From positions 1-23,889 of IMG/VR virus record IMGVR_UViG_3300006789_000159: a DNA stretch of 23,889 nt; one strand, 5' to 3'. Below the pieces are notes generated by a model. The model ran no database searches. It had not been told where the DNA came from and saw nothing but the letters and a program-made list of their open reading frames with translations. Made by a program: the position numbers and the translations under genes. Positions 1-7,413 of the stretch are shown in pieces. Each line of letters begins with the position of its first letter. The first letter of the stretch is position 1. Source of the DNA: a virus.

Positions 1-645
1 AGCTTGCTGAATAAGAGAGCGGGATTTAACCTGTGGGGAGTCAAAAGACTCAATAAAGTCCTTAGGCTTGTTCTTAGCGATTCTAAGGAGGTTAAACCGT
101 ATCTCTGATACAGGGGTATTAATATTGATATTGAAGTACATAGCGATAGGCAAGAGTGCCTGTACGTCGCTGTCGCGCACCAAAGAGATGGCGTCAGTGA
201 CCAAGAACTCTCTTTCAAGCTCTTTTTCAGCGTCTCTCTTCTTATTGACCTCGCGGAAGACACTACCTCCGTTAGCCATATTCTGCGGATGCAACTCCAT
301 AAACCGTCTTAGGTTAGGCTTATCCTTAGGAACAAACAGCTTACCCTCTCTAAAGGCTACGGACTGCCGTGTAGCTTTATCTCCCTGCTCATCCGACCAT
401 ACGGACGGCTCGTTAGGACAATAGCGGATCTCACGAACCGTATCTTTCTCCTTGTCGTAGACAGTGACGCCCTTCTGAGGGAGCATAAAGACTACGCCCG
501 CCGCTTTAGGGATCTCGTACTCTTTGTGTTCGTCTGGAGACTCTTTACGCTTGATAGCTGGTCTCTTTCTAACTGGGGCGGCAGCTACTGGAGCTGGAGC
601 CACGGCCTTGGGCCGCCCTGGGGCTCTTTTGACTTTTTGTGTCAT
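1..645 (-). CDS. Hypothetical phage protein, 3' end outside the window
   Basis: An open minus-strand frame runs from an ATG at 645 to the window edge with no stop (215 codons visible), so the gene is truncated on the left. The first 35 residues are rich in Lys, Arg, Pro and Ala and contain KRAPGRPK, which resembles an AT-hook core. Around residues 100-120 comes a segment with GKLFVPKD and later RFMELHPQN, then a charged helical region (KKRDAEKELEREF). I recall similar 'F..G.L.VPK....L..F...HP.N' patterns in marine phage proteins of unknown function; this is memory, not a search. It starts 18 bases after the stop of the upstream 540-residue gene, behind an A/T-only leader, so it is probably co-transcribed with it. 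No function can be assigned; DNA binding by the basic tail is only a guess. Confidence 0.85.
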   Translation of the reverse strand, partial: MTQKVKRAPGRPKAVAPAPVAAAPVRKRPAIKRKESPDEHKEYEIPKAAGVVFMLPQKGVTVYDKEKDTVREIRYCPNEPSVWSDEQGDKATRQSVAFREGKLFVPKDKPNLRRFMELHPQNMANGGSVFREVNKKRDAEKELEREFLVTDAISLVRDSDVQALLPIAMYFNININTPVSEIRFNLLRIAKNKPKDFIESFDSPQVKSRSLIQQA

Positions 646-663
646 GTTAAATATAAATTAAAA

Positions 664-2286
664 TTAAACTCTGTACGTCTCAAACATCTGTACGGCTATA
701 TCCCTTGAAAGGGTGTCGCCTATATCTTTAGCTACAACTCCAAATCTAGCAATTCGCATCTGCTGCCAAGGGTCTTGATCTTGCCCTATAACCATGCCGA
801 AATTATCTATATTCAGCTTCCCGTCTGTATCTAGCCCTGGGGCCTTTGTGGCGACCACCTCACCCTTTCTGTCGTAAACCACAATTTCTCTGTCTTTTGT
901 TCTCCTTATGACAAAACAATGAAGGTTATCTTCGGAGGTCAGAAGAGGTTCTTTTACATCTGCCTCAGTATAACCAGCGGTTAACGCATCGCCCAAACTG
1001 ACAGGCGTCATTGGGAATCTCTCTTGCTTAAAAGGAAAAGTAGATCTTATCGCTTTAAATTTAGTAGAAGGGAAAGTAGATGAGTTTTGATGGCTGATCT
1101 CAAATTCATCCCCTAAGGAGTCTCTAGGGAATAGACCCTTTGCTTCTGTAGAAGAAGCTGAATCGCCATCATATATGGGCTGGGTTAGGGCGTTAGGAGG
1201 GATAACAACAGTAGCGTATATAGTGTAGTCGTTATCAATATTAATATCTTCAAACTCCAATTTAGCTGGCCTAAACCCTCCGCTCCCATCAGAGTTGCCA
1301 AGGAAATCATTAAGACGCAGATACCCCACTAGAGAGTTTCCAGTGAGCTCAAAACTAATTATATCGTTAGGACGAAGCCCCCCTCCTTCATCATTCACAA
1401 GCATCTGAGTTACAACATGGCTAGCATTTGTAGTTATATCATCAAAAGAAGGCAGCTGTATAAGCTCTAATGTTCTAGCAACAGAATAATAAACACCCTG
1501 CCTTATTAGGCGCATCGTAGCCGCGTCAGACGTCCCACCTGAAGACCCCCCCTCATCCGTATTAAAGGTTCCAGCTGTCCCTGCCGAAACATTAGTGTTT
1601 TCTATAAGCTTACCCGCTGCCAGGTCTATGGTTTTTGTTGAACAAGCAGCATCAGGAGCAGCTACTATAGGGGAAATCTTTGTACTACCTGAAGTTATAG
1701 AAGCGTTCTTAGTAGAACCACCAGTAGCTTTAGAGTGATTAGCCATAGAAGCTATATCCGATCTAGCGACTCCTAATGCCGTATGAGAGAAGTCTATAAT
1801 TGGCAAGTTAGCTAATGACAAGAAATCCAATCCGTCAAGAATTGTCAGGTTGTTGGTTTTCTGAATAGCGGCGTTACCCGTTACCCCTCTTCTCACAGGA
1901 CGTGACCTTATAAAGGCATCGACAGATGCCTCTACTTCCGTCTGCCTAAATGTATTACGCTCCCCCGTAGCATCGAAGCGCATAAAGTTATTCGGAGTAT
2001 CTCTATTAATGAAGTTGATGACAGCTTCCATAAGCTCGTCCTCTTCACCAACGGCACACGCTACAGACACCTTTGTTTTTTCAAACGACTCCCCTTCTCG
2101 CAGGCTGTTCTCTTCGAACAGAGAGGTGTCGTTAAAGAAGATACTAATAGAACCTTCTATACCAGCCATATAAGAAACGCTAGAAGCGGGAATAGCTACA
2201 AGGCTAAGCCCTTTCCCATTGTCGGAAAAAACCTCTGAATCCTTATTAGGACTGTCTCTTTTGAATAAGAAAAACTTCCCGTTCAT
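664..2286 (-). CDS. Putative virion adhesin/fibre with N-terminal domain shared with small neighbouring genes
   Basis: This is a 540-residue protein without signal peptide or membrane segment. Residues 1-100 repeat the pattern of the three small proteins encoded just upstream (2320-2637, 3143-3445, 3451-3792): a start like MxxKFFLF, a strand ending in a Pro-Ala motif, a hydrophobic stretch with SISIFF, then an amphipathic helix (ELMEAVINFINRD). The middle is Ser/Thr/Gly-rich and low in complexity. The last ~200 residues are beta-rich and end in a pattern like that of concanavalin-type/LamG lectin domains (IARFGVVAKDIGDTLSRDI). I infer that the N-terminal domain docks on the virion and that the C-terminal part contacts a ligand. 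It has its own promoter-like motif 17 bases upstream of the ATG. The lectin reading is weak; the domain sharing is better supported. Confidence 0.8.
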   Translation of the reverse strand: MNGKFFLFKRDSPNKDSEVFSDNGKGLSLVAIPASSVSYMAGIEGSISIFFNDTSLFEENSLREGESFEKTKVSVACAVGEEDELMEAVINFINRDTPNNFMRFDATGERNTFRQTEVEASVDAFIRSRPVRRGVTGNAAIQKTNNLTILDGLDFLSLANLPIIDFSHTALGVARSDIASMANHSKATGGSTKNASITSGSTKISPIVAAPDAACSTKTIDLAAGKLIENTNVSAGTAGTFNTDEGGSSGGTSDAATMRLIRQGVYYSVARTLELIQLPSFDDITTNASHVVTQMLVNDEGGGLRPNDIISFELTGNSLVGYLRLNDFLGNSDGSGGFRPAKLEFEDINIDNDYTIYATVVIPPNALTQPIYDGDSASSTEAKGLFPRDSLGDEFEISHQNSSTFPSTKFKAIRSTFPFKQERFPMTPVSLGDALTAGYTEADVKEPLLTSEDNLHCFVIRRTKDREIVVYDRKGEVVATKAPGLDTDGKLNIDNFGMVIGQDQDPWQQMRIARFGVVAKDIGDTLSRDIAVQMFETYRV

Positions 2287-2302
2287 TGAATTGAATTATC
2301 TA

Positions 2303-2310
2303 CAAATATA
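2303..2310 (-). promoter_or_regulatory. Promoter-like TATATTTG element
   Basis: On the minus strand this reads TATATTTG, matching the Bacteroidota -7 consensus TAnnTTTG. It lies in the gap between the 105-residue gene and the 540-residue gene, 16 bases before that ATG. I see no clear -33 TTTG at the usual distance. Confidence 0.5.
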
Positions 2311-2319
2311 CTCAAAATA

Positions 2320-2637
2320 TTAAGCATCTAGCGTGATGGCACAAGCGGTAATGTCTGGATCTAGGTATATGCTGTTCACGTCGTCTGCGACAATAACAAC
2401 ATTGTCTTCGTTGTGGGTTATAGCATCGGCTATATTAGTCATAACCGACTTCTCCGTATCAGCCGTTATAGTCAACGTAACGAAGTCCAAAGACGCTGAT
2501 TGTCCTGTACCTAGCGAACCTGGCGAGAACTTCAGTACTAGGGCCGCGTTAGACGCGCAAGTAATTGCTATGAGCTTGTCTACGGGATAGGTGGCTGCGT
2601 CGTCAGCATCGTCTATAAACTGTAGGAATTTAGCCAT
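2320..2637 (-). CDS. Small virion-like protein, member of the three-gene paralogous family
   Basis: This 105-residue acidic protein begins MAKFLQF and ends in TACAITLDA. It shares its layout with the products at 3451-3792 (which ends SCAITLDD) and 3143-3445, and with the first 100 residues of the 540-residue protein. In each, a short N-terminal strand is followed by a Pro-Val/Ala strand with Ile-Ala-Ile, a central beta pair, an amphipathic helix (here KSVMTNIADAITH) and a final strand pair. It has no signal peptide or membrane segment. The gene stands alone between a strong terminator upstream (2650-2682) and its own promoter-like motif, which ends only 4 bases before the ATG. A head decoration or other repeated virion protein is plausible from position; function is unknown. 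Confidence 0.8.
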   Translation of the reverse strand: MAKFLQFIDDADDAATYPVDKLIAITCASNAALVLKFSPGSLGTGQSASLDFVTLTITADTEKSVMTNIADAITHNEDNVVIVADDVNSIYLDPDITACAITLDA

Positions 2638-2641
2638 GATG

Positions 2642-2649
2642 CAAATATA
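2642..2649 (-). promoter_or_regulatory. Promoter-like TATATTTG element immediately before a start codon
   Basis: The minus strand reads AGTATATTTGCATCATG: the -7-like element is followed by only 4 bases before the ATG of the 105-residue gene. If transcription begins at the usual distance from a -7 box, the message would be leaderless or nearly so. It overlaps the tail of the preceding terminator, a compact arrangement that separates two units. Confidence 0.5.
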
Positions 2650-2682
2650 CTAAAAAGAAAAAGGCCCCCGAAGGAGCCTTTC
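2650..2682 (-). terminator. Rho-independent terminator with UUCG tetraloop
   Basis: On the minus strand the stem AAAGGCTCC (2681-2673) pairs with GGGGCCTTT (2668-2660), nine pairs including one G-U, closed by a C(UUCG)G tetraloop at 2672-2669. It is followed by TTTCTTTTTA (2659-2650). It lies about 20 bases after the stop of the 123-residue gene and ends that unit. Confidence 0.9.
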
Positions 2683-2703
2683 TCGTAGTAGTGTTCTTAG
2701 TTA

Positions 2704-3075
2704 TTACTGTCCAATAACTAAGTAGCCTAGAGATCCCACACAAGTACCACTAGCAGTAATAGTAAAAGCAGTAGTTGCACTAGCAAGAGCATCTACCTCT
2801 ACTAAAACAGCACCTGAAGCGTTTACATTTTGAGCGCCAGTAAGCAATACTATTGGTGCGTTGTCATAAGCATTAGCATAAGTGACAACAACAGTGTCAC
2901 CATCAGCCCATGTGTCTGCAAACGTAATGGTTCCAGCAACATCATCTCCAACTAAAGTAGCAGACCCATCTCCAGCTGTTGTTGCAGCAAGAGAAGCGCT
3001 ACCTCCGTTAGAAACTAAATGCTTAGTCACATTACATGTTGCCACATTTAATTTTGAAAGAATTAATTCATTCAT
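2704..3075 (-). CDS. Small beta-rich virion-like protein
   Basis: This 123-residue protein starts MNELILSKLNVA and ends in YLVIGQ, followed by two consecutive TAA codons. It is rich in Ala, Thr, Val and Gly, with no signal peptide or membrane helix. The second half (APIVLLTGAQN, then TTAFTITASG, then LGYLVIG) resembles the small beta-sandwich tips found at the C-terminus of many phage fibre and tail proteins, but this is pattern memory. It does not align with the neighbouring three-gene family. The gene is flanked by terminators on both sides, so it forms a one-gene unit. Its leader contains AACTTTTAAAAAAAA, an element also seen before the capsid gene. A decoration or receptor-contact subunit is possible; function is unproven. 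Confidence 0.8.
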   Translation of the reverse strand: MNELILSKLNVATCNVTKHLVSNGGSASLAATTAGDGSATLVGDDVAGTITFADTWADGDTVVVTYANAYDNAPIVLLTGAQNVNASGAVLVEVDALASATTAFTITASGTCVGSLGYLVIGQ

Positions 3076-3111
3076 ATTTTCTAATTTTTGTTTTTTTTAA
3101 AAGTTAAAGTG

Positions 3112-3134
3112 TAAAAGTAGGGCCGAAGCCCCCT
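3112..3134 (-). terminator. Probable rho-independent terminator with UUCG tetraloop
   Basis: The minus strand reads GGGGGC-TTCG-GCCCTAC-TTTT: four G-C pairs plus one G-U around a C(UUCG)G loop at 3127-3124. An imperfect T-rich tract (TTTTACACTTTAACTTTT) follows. It starts about 9 bases after the stop of the gene at 3143-3445 and would end the capsid transcription unit. The stem is shorter than that at 2650-2682. Confidence 0.7.
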
Positions 3135-3142
3135 TTCACGTT

Positions 3143-3445
3143 TTAGTTAGTGTTAGATGTCGCAGCTGTAATGCCGTTTAAATACACGCCGTCAACTCCA
3201 TCCGCTACGGTAGACATAGGTGTTTTCCCGTAGTTGATCTCATGAACTATAGCCTTAATAGCGGCTTTTGTGTTTGCATTAGTAGTTACAACCAATATCT
3301 CACCAGCGTTGTCAGTCACATCCAAACCTGCAAAAAAGATTTTAAGTTCGGTAGCGTGAGCTTTGCTTATAGCAATAACCTCTCTAGCTGGAAGTGCCAG
3401 CATATCGGATGCAGAGACTCTGCAAAAAAGTAGTTTATTTTCCAT
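3143..3445 (-). CDS. Small virion-like protein, paralogue of its neighbours
   Basis: I place the start at the ATG at 3445 (MENKLLFCR). This leaves a 5-base gap after the upstream stop and follows an AATAATT leader; the longer frame beginning at 3475 would overlap the upstream gene by 25 bases. The product is then 100 residues. It shares the layout of the products at 3451-3792 and 2320-2637: KLLFCRV start, PAREVIAI strand, ELKIFFAG, a VVTTN strand, the helix KAAIKAIVHEIN, and a final YLNGITAA strand. It has no export signal. It lies in the capsid unit between a paralogue and a terminator, so a virion role is likely; the exact role is unknown. Confidence 0.8.
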   Translation of the reverse strand: MENKLLFCRVSASDMLALPAREVIAISKAHATELKIFFAGLDVTDNAGEILVVTTNANTKAAIKAIVHEINYGKTPMSTVADGVDGVYLNGITAATSNTN

Positions 3446-3450
3446 AATTA

Positions 3451-3792
3451 TTAGTCGTCTAAGGTTATTGCACAAGAGCCAGAAGTAGCCGTCATAGATG
3501 AGTGAATTGCTTCAGCGTTTTGAGCGTCCAGAACCACAATAAATGGATCCGCAGAATTAAGCATTGCGTCGGCTATAGCCTCAACAACAACTTTACAATC
3601 TCCACTCGTTACGTTTGAAATAGCAACATCACCGCTATGATCATCGGCACCACCGCCACCTGCGCCAATGCTATCAAAATAGATAGAAAACGCAGTAGCG
3701 CTAGTTACGTCAATACCAGCTACTCGGTCTACTGGAACGGCTAAGGCAGCTGTGCCATCACCGTCAGCTTCAAAATATAAAAATCGTCTCAT
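3451..3792 (-). CDS. Small virion-like protein, first of the three paralogues
   Basis: This 113-residue acidic protein begins MRRFLYFEADGDG and ends SCAITLDD. It is the first gene after the major capsid gene, 45 bases downstream of its stop. The helix DCKVVVEAIADAM and the terminal CAITLD motif match those of the 2320-2637 product, and the overall layout matches the 3143-3445 product. A Gly-rich insertion (GAGGGG) sits in the middle. The leader carries AACTTTTAAAA followed by AAATT just before the ATG. Small genes directly after a capsid gene are often head decoration or completion proteins, which is the best guess here. I cannot identify the family. Confidence 0.8.
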   Translation of the reverse strand: MRRFLYFEADGDGTAALAVPVDRVAGIDVTSATAFSIYFDSIGAGGGGADDHSGDVAISNVTSGDCKVVVEAIADAMLNSADPFIVVLDAQNAEAIHSSMTATSGSCAITLDD

Positions 3793-3816
3793 AATTTCTT
3801 AAGTTTTAAAAGTTAG

Positions 3817-3829
3817 TAATCAATGATTA
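3817..3829. repeat. Short perfect inverted repeat after the capsid gene
   Basis: The sequence TAATCA-A-TGATTA is a six-base inverted repeat around one central base. It lies just downstream of the capsid stop codon and upstream of the next gene. There is no T-tract typical of a terminator, so it may be a weak hairpin, an RNA processing site or chance in A/T-rich DNA. Confidence 0.35.
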
Positions 3830-3837
3830 ACCAACGA

Positions 3838-5253
3838 TTAACCCTTAATCATTACGTGTTGATTCGCAGCTCTAACACACAAAGCAACTTCTGATCTGTA
3901 GTGGAAGACCGCTTGGTCAGTTCCTACATCACCGTTGTTAGTGTGTCCTAAAACGCCACCACCAGTTACCCAGTGATCCATCTCGCGAGAGTAGCCGTTA
4001 GCCTCTTTGTAGTACATAGCCAAAGACGGAGCCTTCATGCCTGAACGTGCGTCAGTAACCTGCGACATAGGAACCATAGCCCCTTGTACGTAGTTAGATG
4101 CCCCCAACAAAGTAGGATCGTTCAACAGCTTCCAATCGTGCTTGTGGAAAGTATACCCTCCACGAGTAAACGACTTAAAGCCAAGCTTAACAGCCATGTC
4201 AGAATCGTTGTTGAAAGCACCGAACTGTCCTGGCAAACCAGCAGTAACGCCAGTAGAGATACCAGAAGCGAGCATGTCGTCGATAGCCAAGTCTTGCTTT
4301 CTGTTTACGTACATAGCGTACTCAGATGGCGCTCCTTGCTTATCAAGCTCGATAATGATGTCGTCAAACTCTGCGAATGAATCGAGCGGGTTAGCGTTAG
4401 CGTTGCTCACTTGAATTCCGCGATCCTCGATAGCCGAGAAGTAACCTTCAGAACCAGCAATTACGTTATCCAGAGCGGTATCAGAACCGCTCGTAGCCAT
4501 CTTCTCGCCGAAGAGCATCATCATCTCACGCTGGTCTTCAAAACGCTTACGCGCCTCTTGCTCAGCATACATGAACCAGCGGTATTCACCGCCACCTACG
4601 TTCACCCATCCGATGTTTGTTGCTTGTGAACCGTTCACTTCGTGACGGCCCTTAACAATCATAAATGGATTCTTGTAGCGCTCGATATCGGTCTCGCGGA
4701 AAGCAGTTGGTTGGTTCGTTCCTTGAGCATACATATTACCCAAAACAACCAAAGTGCCTCCACTCGTAGCATCAATATCAGCAGCCGCAACATCTGTTCC
4801 GTCAAGCTTTAGCAAGACAACATTAACACTAGATCCCGTGCCAAATCCACCAGACTTAACAATAAATCGGACCCCGCTAGTAGCGTCCATAAGAACATCA
4901 TTTGCTTGACATCCTGCTGTTACAGCAGCATCGGTAATAGTCACGAAGTCAGAGCCTGAGGCGTCGATAGTAGTGTTTCCGCCAGTGTAGGCGAGGGTTT
5001 TGTGCCGTCTTCCTGTTTCGTACCAGTCGATCTGATCAGAGGCACCACCAGCGTTAATAGCGCCAGTTAATTTTAAAAATCCAGTAATACCTTGATCGCC
5101 ATAAGTTTCAACGAGATCAGGCATAACCTCATCTTTTGTTGCCTTAATCAGTGTATCAACGGTAGTATAGGATTCGGGCGTGATTCTATAGTTAGAACCC
5201 GCCGTGTCTAGATTAGGGATATCAGTACCCCTAGTAGAACCTAAAGTAGCCAT
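3838..5253 (-). CDS. Major capsid protein (probable)
   Basis: This 471-residue protein has no signal peptide or membrane segment. Its N-terminus (NYRITPESYTTVDTLIKAT) is followed by a variable beta-rich region at about residues 90-175. An alpha/beta core then includes YRWFMYAEQEARKRFEDQRE, a spine-helix-like stretch, with KQDLAIDDML further on. Length, composition and position fit an HK97-fold major capsid protein: the scaffold-like gene lies 14 bases upstream and small virion-type genes follow. In tailed phages the order scaffold then capsid is usual. The variable N-terminal insertion (TDAAVTAGCQANDVLMDAT) looks like an extra small domain, perhaps surface-exposed. The leader before the ATG is A/T only, with the upstream gene's last codons forming AACTTTTAA. 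The call rests on context more than on motif identity. Confidence 0.82.
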   Translation of the reverse strand: MATLGSTRGTDIPNLDTAGSNYRITPESYTTVDTLIKATKDEVMPDLVETYGDQGITGFLKLTGAINAGGASDQIDWYETGRRHKTLAYTGGNTTIDASGSDFVTITDAAVTAGCQANDVLMDATSGVRFIVKSGGFGTGSSVNVVLLKLDGTDVAAADIDATSGGTLVVLGNMYAQGTNQPTAFRETDIERYKNPFMIVKGRHEVNGSQATNIGWVNVGGGEYRWFMYAEQEARKRFEDQREMMMLFGEKMATSGSDTALDNVIAGSEGYFSAIEDRGIQVSNANANPLDSFAEFDDIIIELDKQGAPSEYAMYVNRKQDLAIDDMLASGISTGVTAGLPGQFGAFNNDSDMAVKLGFKSFTRGGYTFHKHDWKLLNDPTLLGASNYVQGAMVPMSQVTDARSGMKAPSLAMYYKEANGYSREMDHWVTGGGVLGHTNNGDVGTDQAVFHYRSEVALCVRAANQHVMIKG

Positions 5254-5267
5254 AATTTATATTTTTT

Positions 5268-6425
5268 TTAAAAGTTATTAAAACTCATCTTGTTATTTTT
5301 CGAGATGAGCTGTCTCACTTGGTCTGCAAGTGGAGACGTTTGATTATTTTGACTTCCCTGTTGAGGGGACTGAGTAGAGATATTAGCCGCTGTATTTACA
5401 AGCGTCTTCTGACCATCACCCAAGCCTTGAGTGTATACCGACTTGATAATCTTGTCGATGTTGTCAACTAAAGCCACATGCGTAGACAGGGATTCATAAT
5501 CCCAGCTCCCGTCATCCCTTACATAGGAGTCGAAGTACTCGTTAAGACGAGCGTTTTTTGTTTTTAATTGCGACTTGTAGTTGTCGTCTAAGCCGAATTC
5601 AAAAGTCTTCTCTCCACCCAGGTCAAACTCTAGACCTTCAATGGAATCGACTTCTCTCGACATATCTGACACCCATTTGTCATCAAAAACAGATCCAGGG
5701 GCAGCTTGCTCGGTGTCGGGGGCGGAGTACTTTTGTCTAATCTGCTCCACACCTTCACGGGCTTTTTGTCCGTCAATCTTAAGTTGCAATTGAGAAAGCT
5801 TTAGCTCGGCCTCATCGTGGAGGTCGGCGTCTAGCTTGTATTTGCTTTTCGTTAAAAGGTCCAACTCCTCATAAGACAGGTTTGGGTACTCGTTAGCCAT
5901 TTGAACTCTAACCGCAGTCATATCATCCATACTCTCTGGATTTAACGACTGATACCTAAACCAATCCTCTGGCGCACGGCCCGTATCCTCTACGAACTGC
6001 GCTATGGCTTGGACTCTTTCATCTAAAGCGTTTGCCTCAGCTTGCTGGGTAGCAGACAGATCATCAAGCGATGTAACCTCCCGTCCGAGCTTTTCGCTCA
6101 GGAAGCTCATAACCGCCGTCTCGACCTCGTCGTCTGAATACCCTTGTTGTGTATTTGTTTCGGGTTCGGCAGTCTCTCGCTGAACCTCGTTAGTACCTTG
6201 TTGTTGTGGCTCCCCTGGCGCTTCTTGCGCGGGAGCTTCTTCAGCGGGGAGACCTTCTACAACCGATCCTGTTGGGGGTGCTTGACCACCCATGATCGTT
6301 TCGTTTGAAGGCTGTTCACCTGCTGACTCTTGTTGAGGCGCATCGGCCTGTATAGAAGCAGCAAGATCCTCAGGGCTACTGAAGATCTCTGCTTTCTCAA
6401 AAGTTTCGTTTTGATTATTATCCAT
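5268..6425 (-). CDS. Capsid scaffolding protein (probable)
   Basis: This 385-residue, strongly acidic protein has a long Gln/Glu/Pro/Ala-rich, presumably disordered N-terminus (about residues 1-100). A helical region follows (ETAVMSFLSEKLGREVTSL, then EDWFRYQSLNPESMDD, then LSYEELDLLTKSKYKLDAD), with coiled-coil-like heptads near HDEAELKLSQLQLKIDGQK. The C-terminus is again Gln/Asn-rich with a basic patch (QVRQLISKNNKMSFNNF). Disordered acidic N-terminus, helical core and basic tail directly upstream of the capsid gene are the classical features of a phage scaffold. I see no serine-protease motif, so a protease-scaffold fusion is unlikely. The last codons AAC TTT TAA belong to the leader of the capsid gene. 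Confidence 0.75.
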   Translation of the reverse strand: MDNNQNETFEKAEIFSSPEDLAASIQADAPQQESAGEQPSNETIMGGQAPPTGSVVEGLPAEEAPAQEAPGEPQQQGTNEVQRETAEPETNTQQGYSDDEVETAVMSFLSEKLGREVTSLDDLSATQQAEANALDERVQAIAQFVEDTGRAPEDWFRYQSLNPESMDDMTAVRVQMANEYPNLSYEELDLLTKSKYKLDADLHDEAELKLSQLQLKIDGQKAREGVEQIRQKYSAPDTEQAAPGSVFDDKWVSDMSREVDSIEGLEFDLGGEKTFEFGLDDNYKSQLKTKNARLNEYFDSYVRDDGSWDYESLSTHVALVDNIDKIIKSVYTQGLGDGQKTLVNTAANISTQSPQQGSQNNQTSPLADQVRQLISKNNKMSFNNF

Positions 6426-6450
6426 TAAATTAAATTAAGTTGTGTTTTAT

Positions 6451-6981
6451 TCAATACTCGAAGTATAGAATTATATCAATCGCATCAGTTGCGCTAAAAT
6501 TTGGAGCCGTACTAACAGACTGTATAACCCCGCTTACATACATTGGAGTAGACGACTTAGGATCACTTTGATATTCTTCGTCTGGACCTACACTTGTTAA
6601 GACAATAGGCTGCATTCCTCCTTCTTCACTTCCATCTACATCACCATAAGTAGATAAAGGCTTAAAAACGGCGCTATCAATTTCTCCTACTGGATCTCCC
6701 GTTCCAATTTGACAAGCCCCTATAAGTTGATTTAACTTAAGATTAGCGTTGCTAATATTTGCGGTTTCGTTGATTGTGCCTAAATCAGCTTTATTTCTCT
6801 GCATAAAGTACAGCACAACAGCGTCTGCTACAAGGTCTTTTTCGTAGTCTATAACTAATCCACCAATTAGCTTGCAAGATCTGTGAGGCAAGGAAAACTC
6901 TGTATTAACAAATAATACATCTCCGTCTGCATATGCGTCTGTGCTTAATGTTGGTGTTATTTTTACCGTCTTAAATGCCAT
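6451..6981 (-). CDS. Phage structural protein of unknown function
   Basis: This 176-residue protein begins MAFKTVKITPTLSTDAYADGD and continues with DVLFVNTEFSLPHRSCKLIGG and a strand-rich body. It resembles in outline a family common in marine phage genomes, where TLDTSAYAxGDVLF-like starts are followed by a statement of the type 'LYFMQRNKADLGTIN'; this is recall, not a search. It has no export signal. It lies between the four-gene paralogous block and the scaffold gene, in the same transcription unit as the capsid. A virion component is likely from context. The exact role is unknown. Confidence 0.78.
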   Translation of the reverse strand: MAFKTVKITPTLSTDAYADGDVLFVNTEFSLPHRSCKLIGGLVIDYEKDLVADAVVLYFMQRNKADLGTINETANISNANLKLNQLIGACQIGTGDPVGEIDSAVFKPLSTYGDVDGSEEGGMQPIVLTSVGPDEEYQSDPKSSTPMYVSGVIQSVSTAPNFSATDAIDIILYFEY

Positions 6982-6993
6982 GTCTTTATTTTA

Positions 6994-7413
6994 TTATGTT
7001 CCTGAGCCTCCGAAGATTACAGCAGAGTTGTCGTTTCCAAATACACCGTACTCAATCAGTGAGTCCGCTTTCGTAGCGTGAACAGCGTATGTCTTGTCTG
7101 GCGCTAAAGGGATAAAAGCAAATTCGCCACCCCCAATTTTAGCAGAGAAAGCCGTGTCGCTTTCGGTTTCGTTACGTAAGTATACGTAGTTCTCCAGCTC
7201 AGGCTCTATATTCTTAATGTATAAGTAAGCCCTGTCATTCTTGTCGTTAGCCAAGTAAACGATCATGTCGTTTGTATCGACAGCCGTACCTTTTACTTTA
7301 GCTCTGATAAGGCTACCAGAATCACAAGTAAGGTTGGCTACAACAGAAAGCGTGAGCGGAGACGTAAGTACATCCGCGCTGTTTAATGATAGTGATGCCC
7401 GTACTGTAGCCAT
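6994..7413 (-). CDS. Virion-like protein, fourth and most diverged member of a tandem paralogous block
   Basis: This 139-residue protein begins MATVRASLSLNSADVLTSPL, the same N-terminal pattern as the three genes upstream (MATTTATxTLNSxDITGxP). Its middle strand (RAYLYIKNIEPELENYVYL) aligns with HKVYIKN in the others, and EFAFIPLAPDKTYAVHA aligns with their GDWxFxPYxGTLDV. The ending LIEYGVFG matches IEYGVFSQ. Overall identity is low, so this is the oldest or fastest-changing copy. Its ATG overlaps the stop of the upstream gene by one base (TAATG), which implies translational coupling. A repeated surface or fibre-type virion subunit is plausible; function is unknown. Confidence 0.8.
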   Translation of the reverse strand: MATVRASLSLNSADVLTSPLTLSVVANLTCDSGSLIRAKVKGTAVDTNDMIVYLANDKNDRAYLYIKNIEPELENYVYLRNETESDTAFSAKIGGGEFAFIPLAPDKTYAVHATKADSLIEYGVFGNDNSAVIFGGSGT

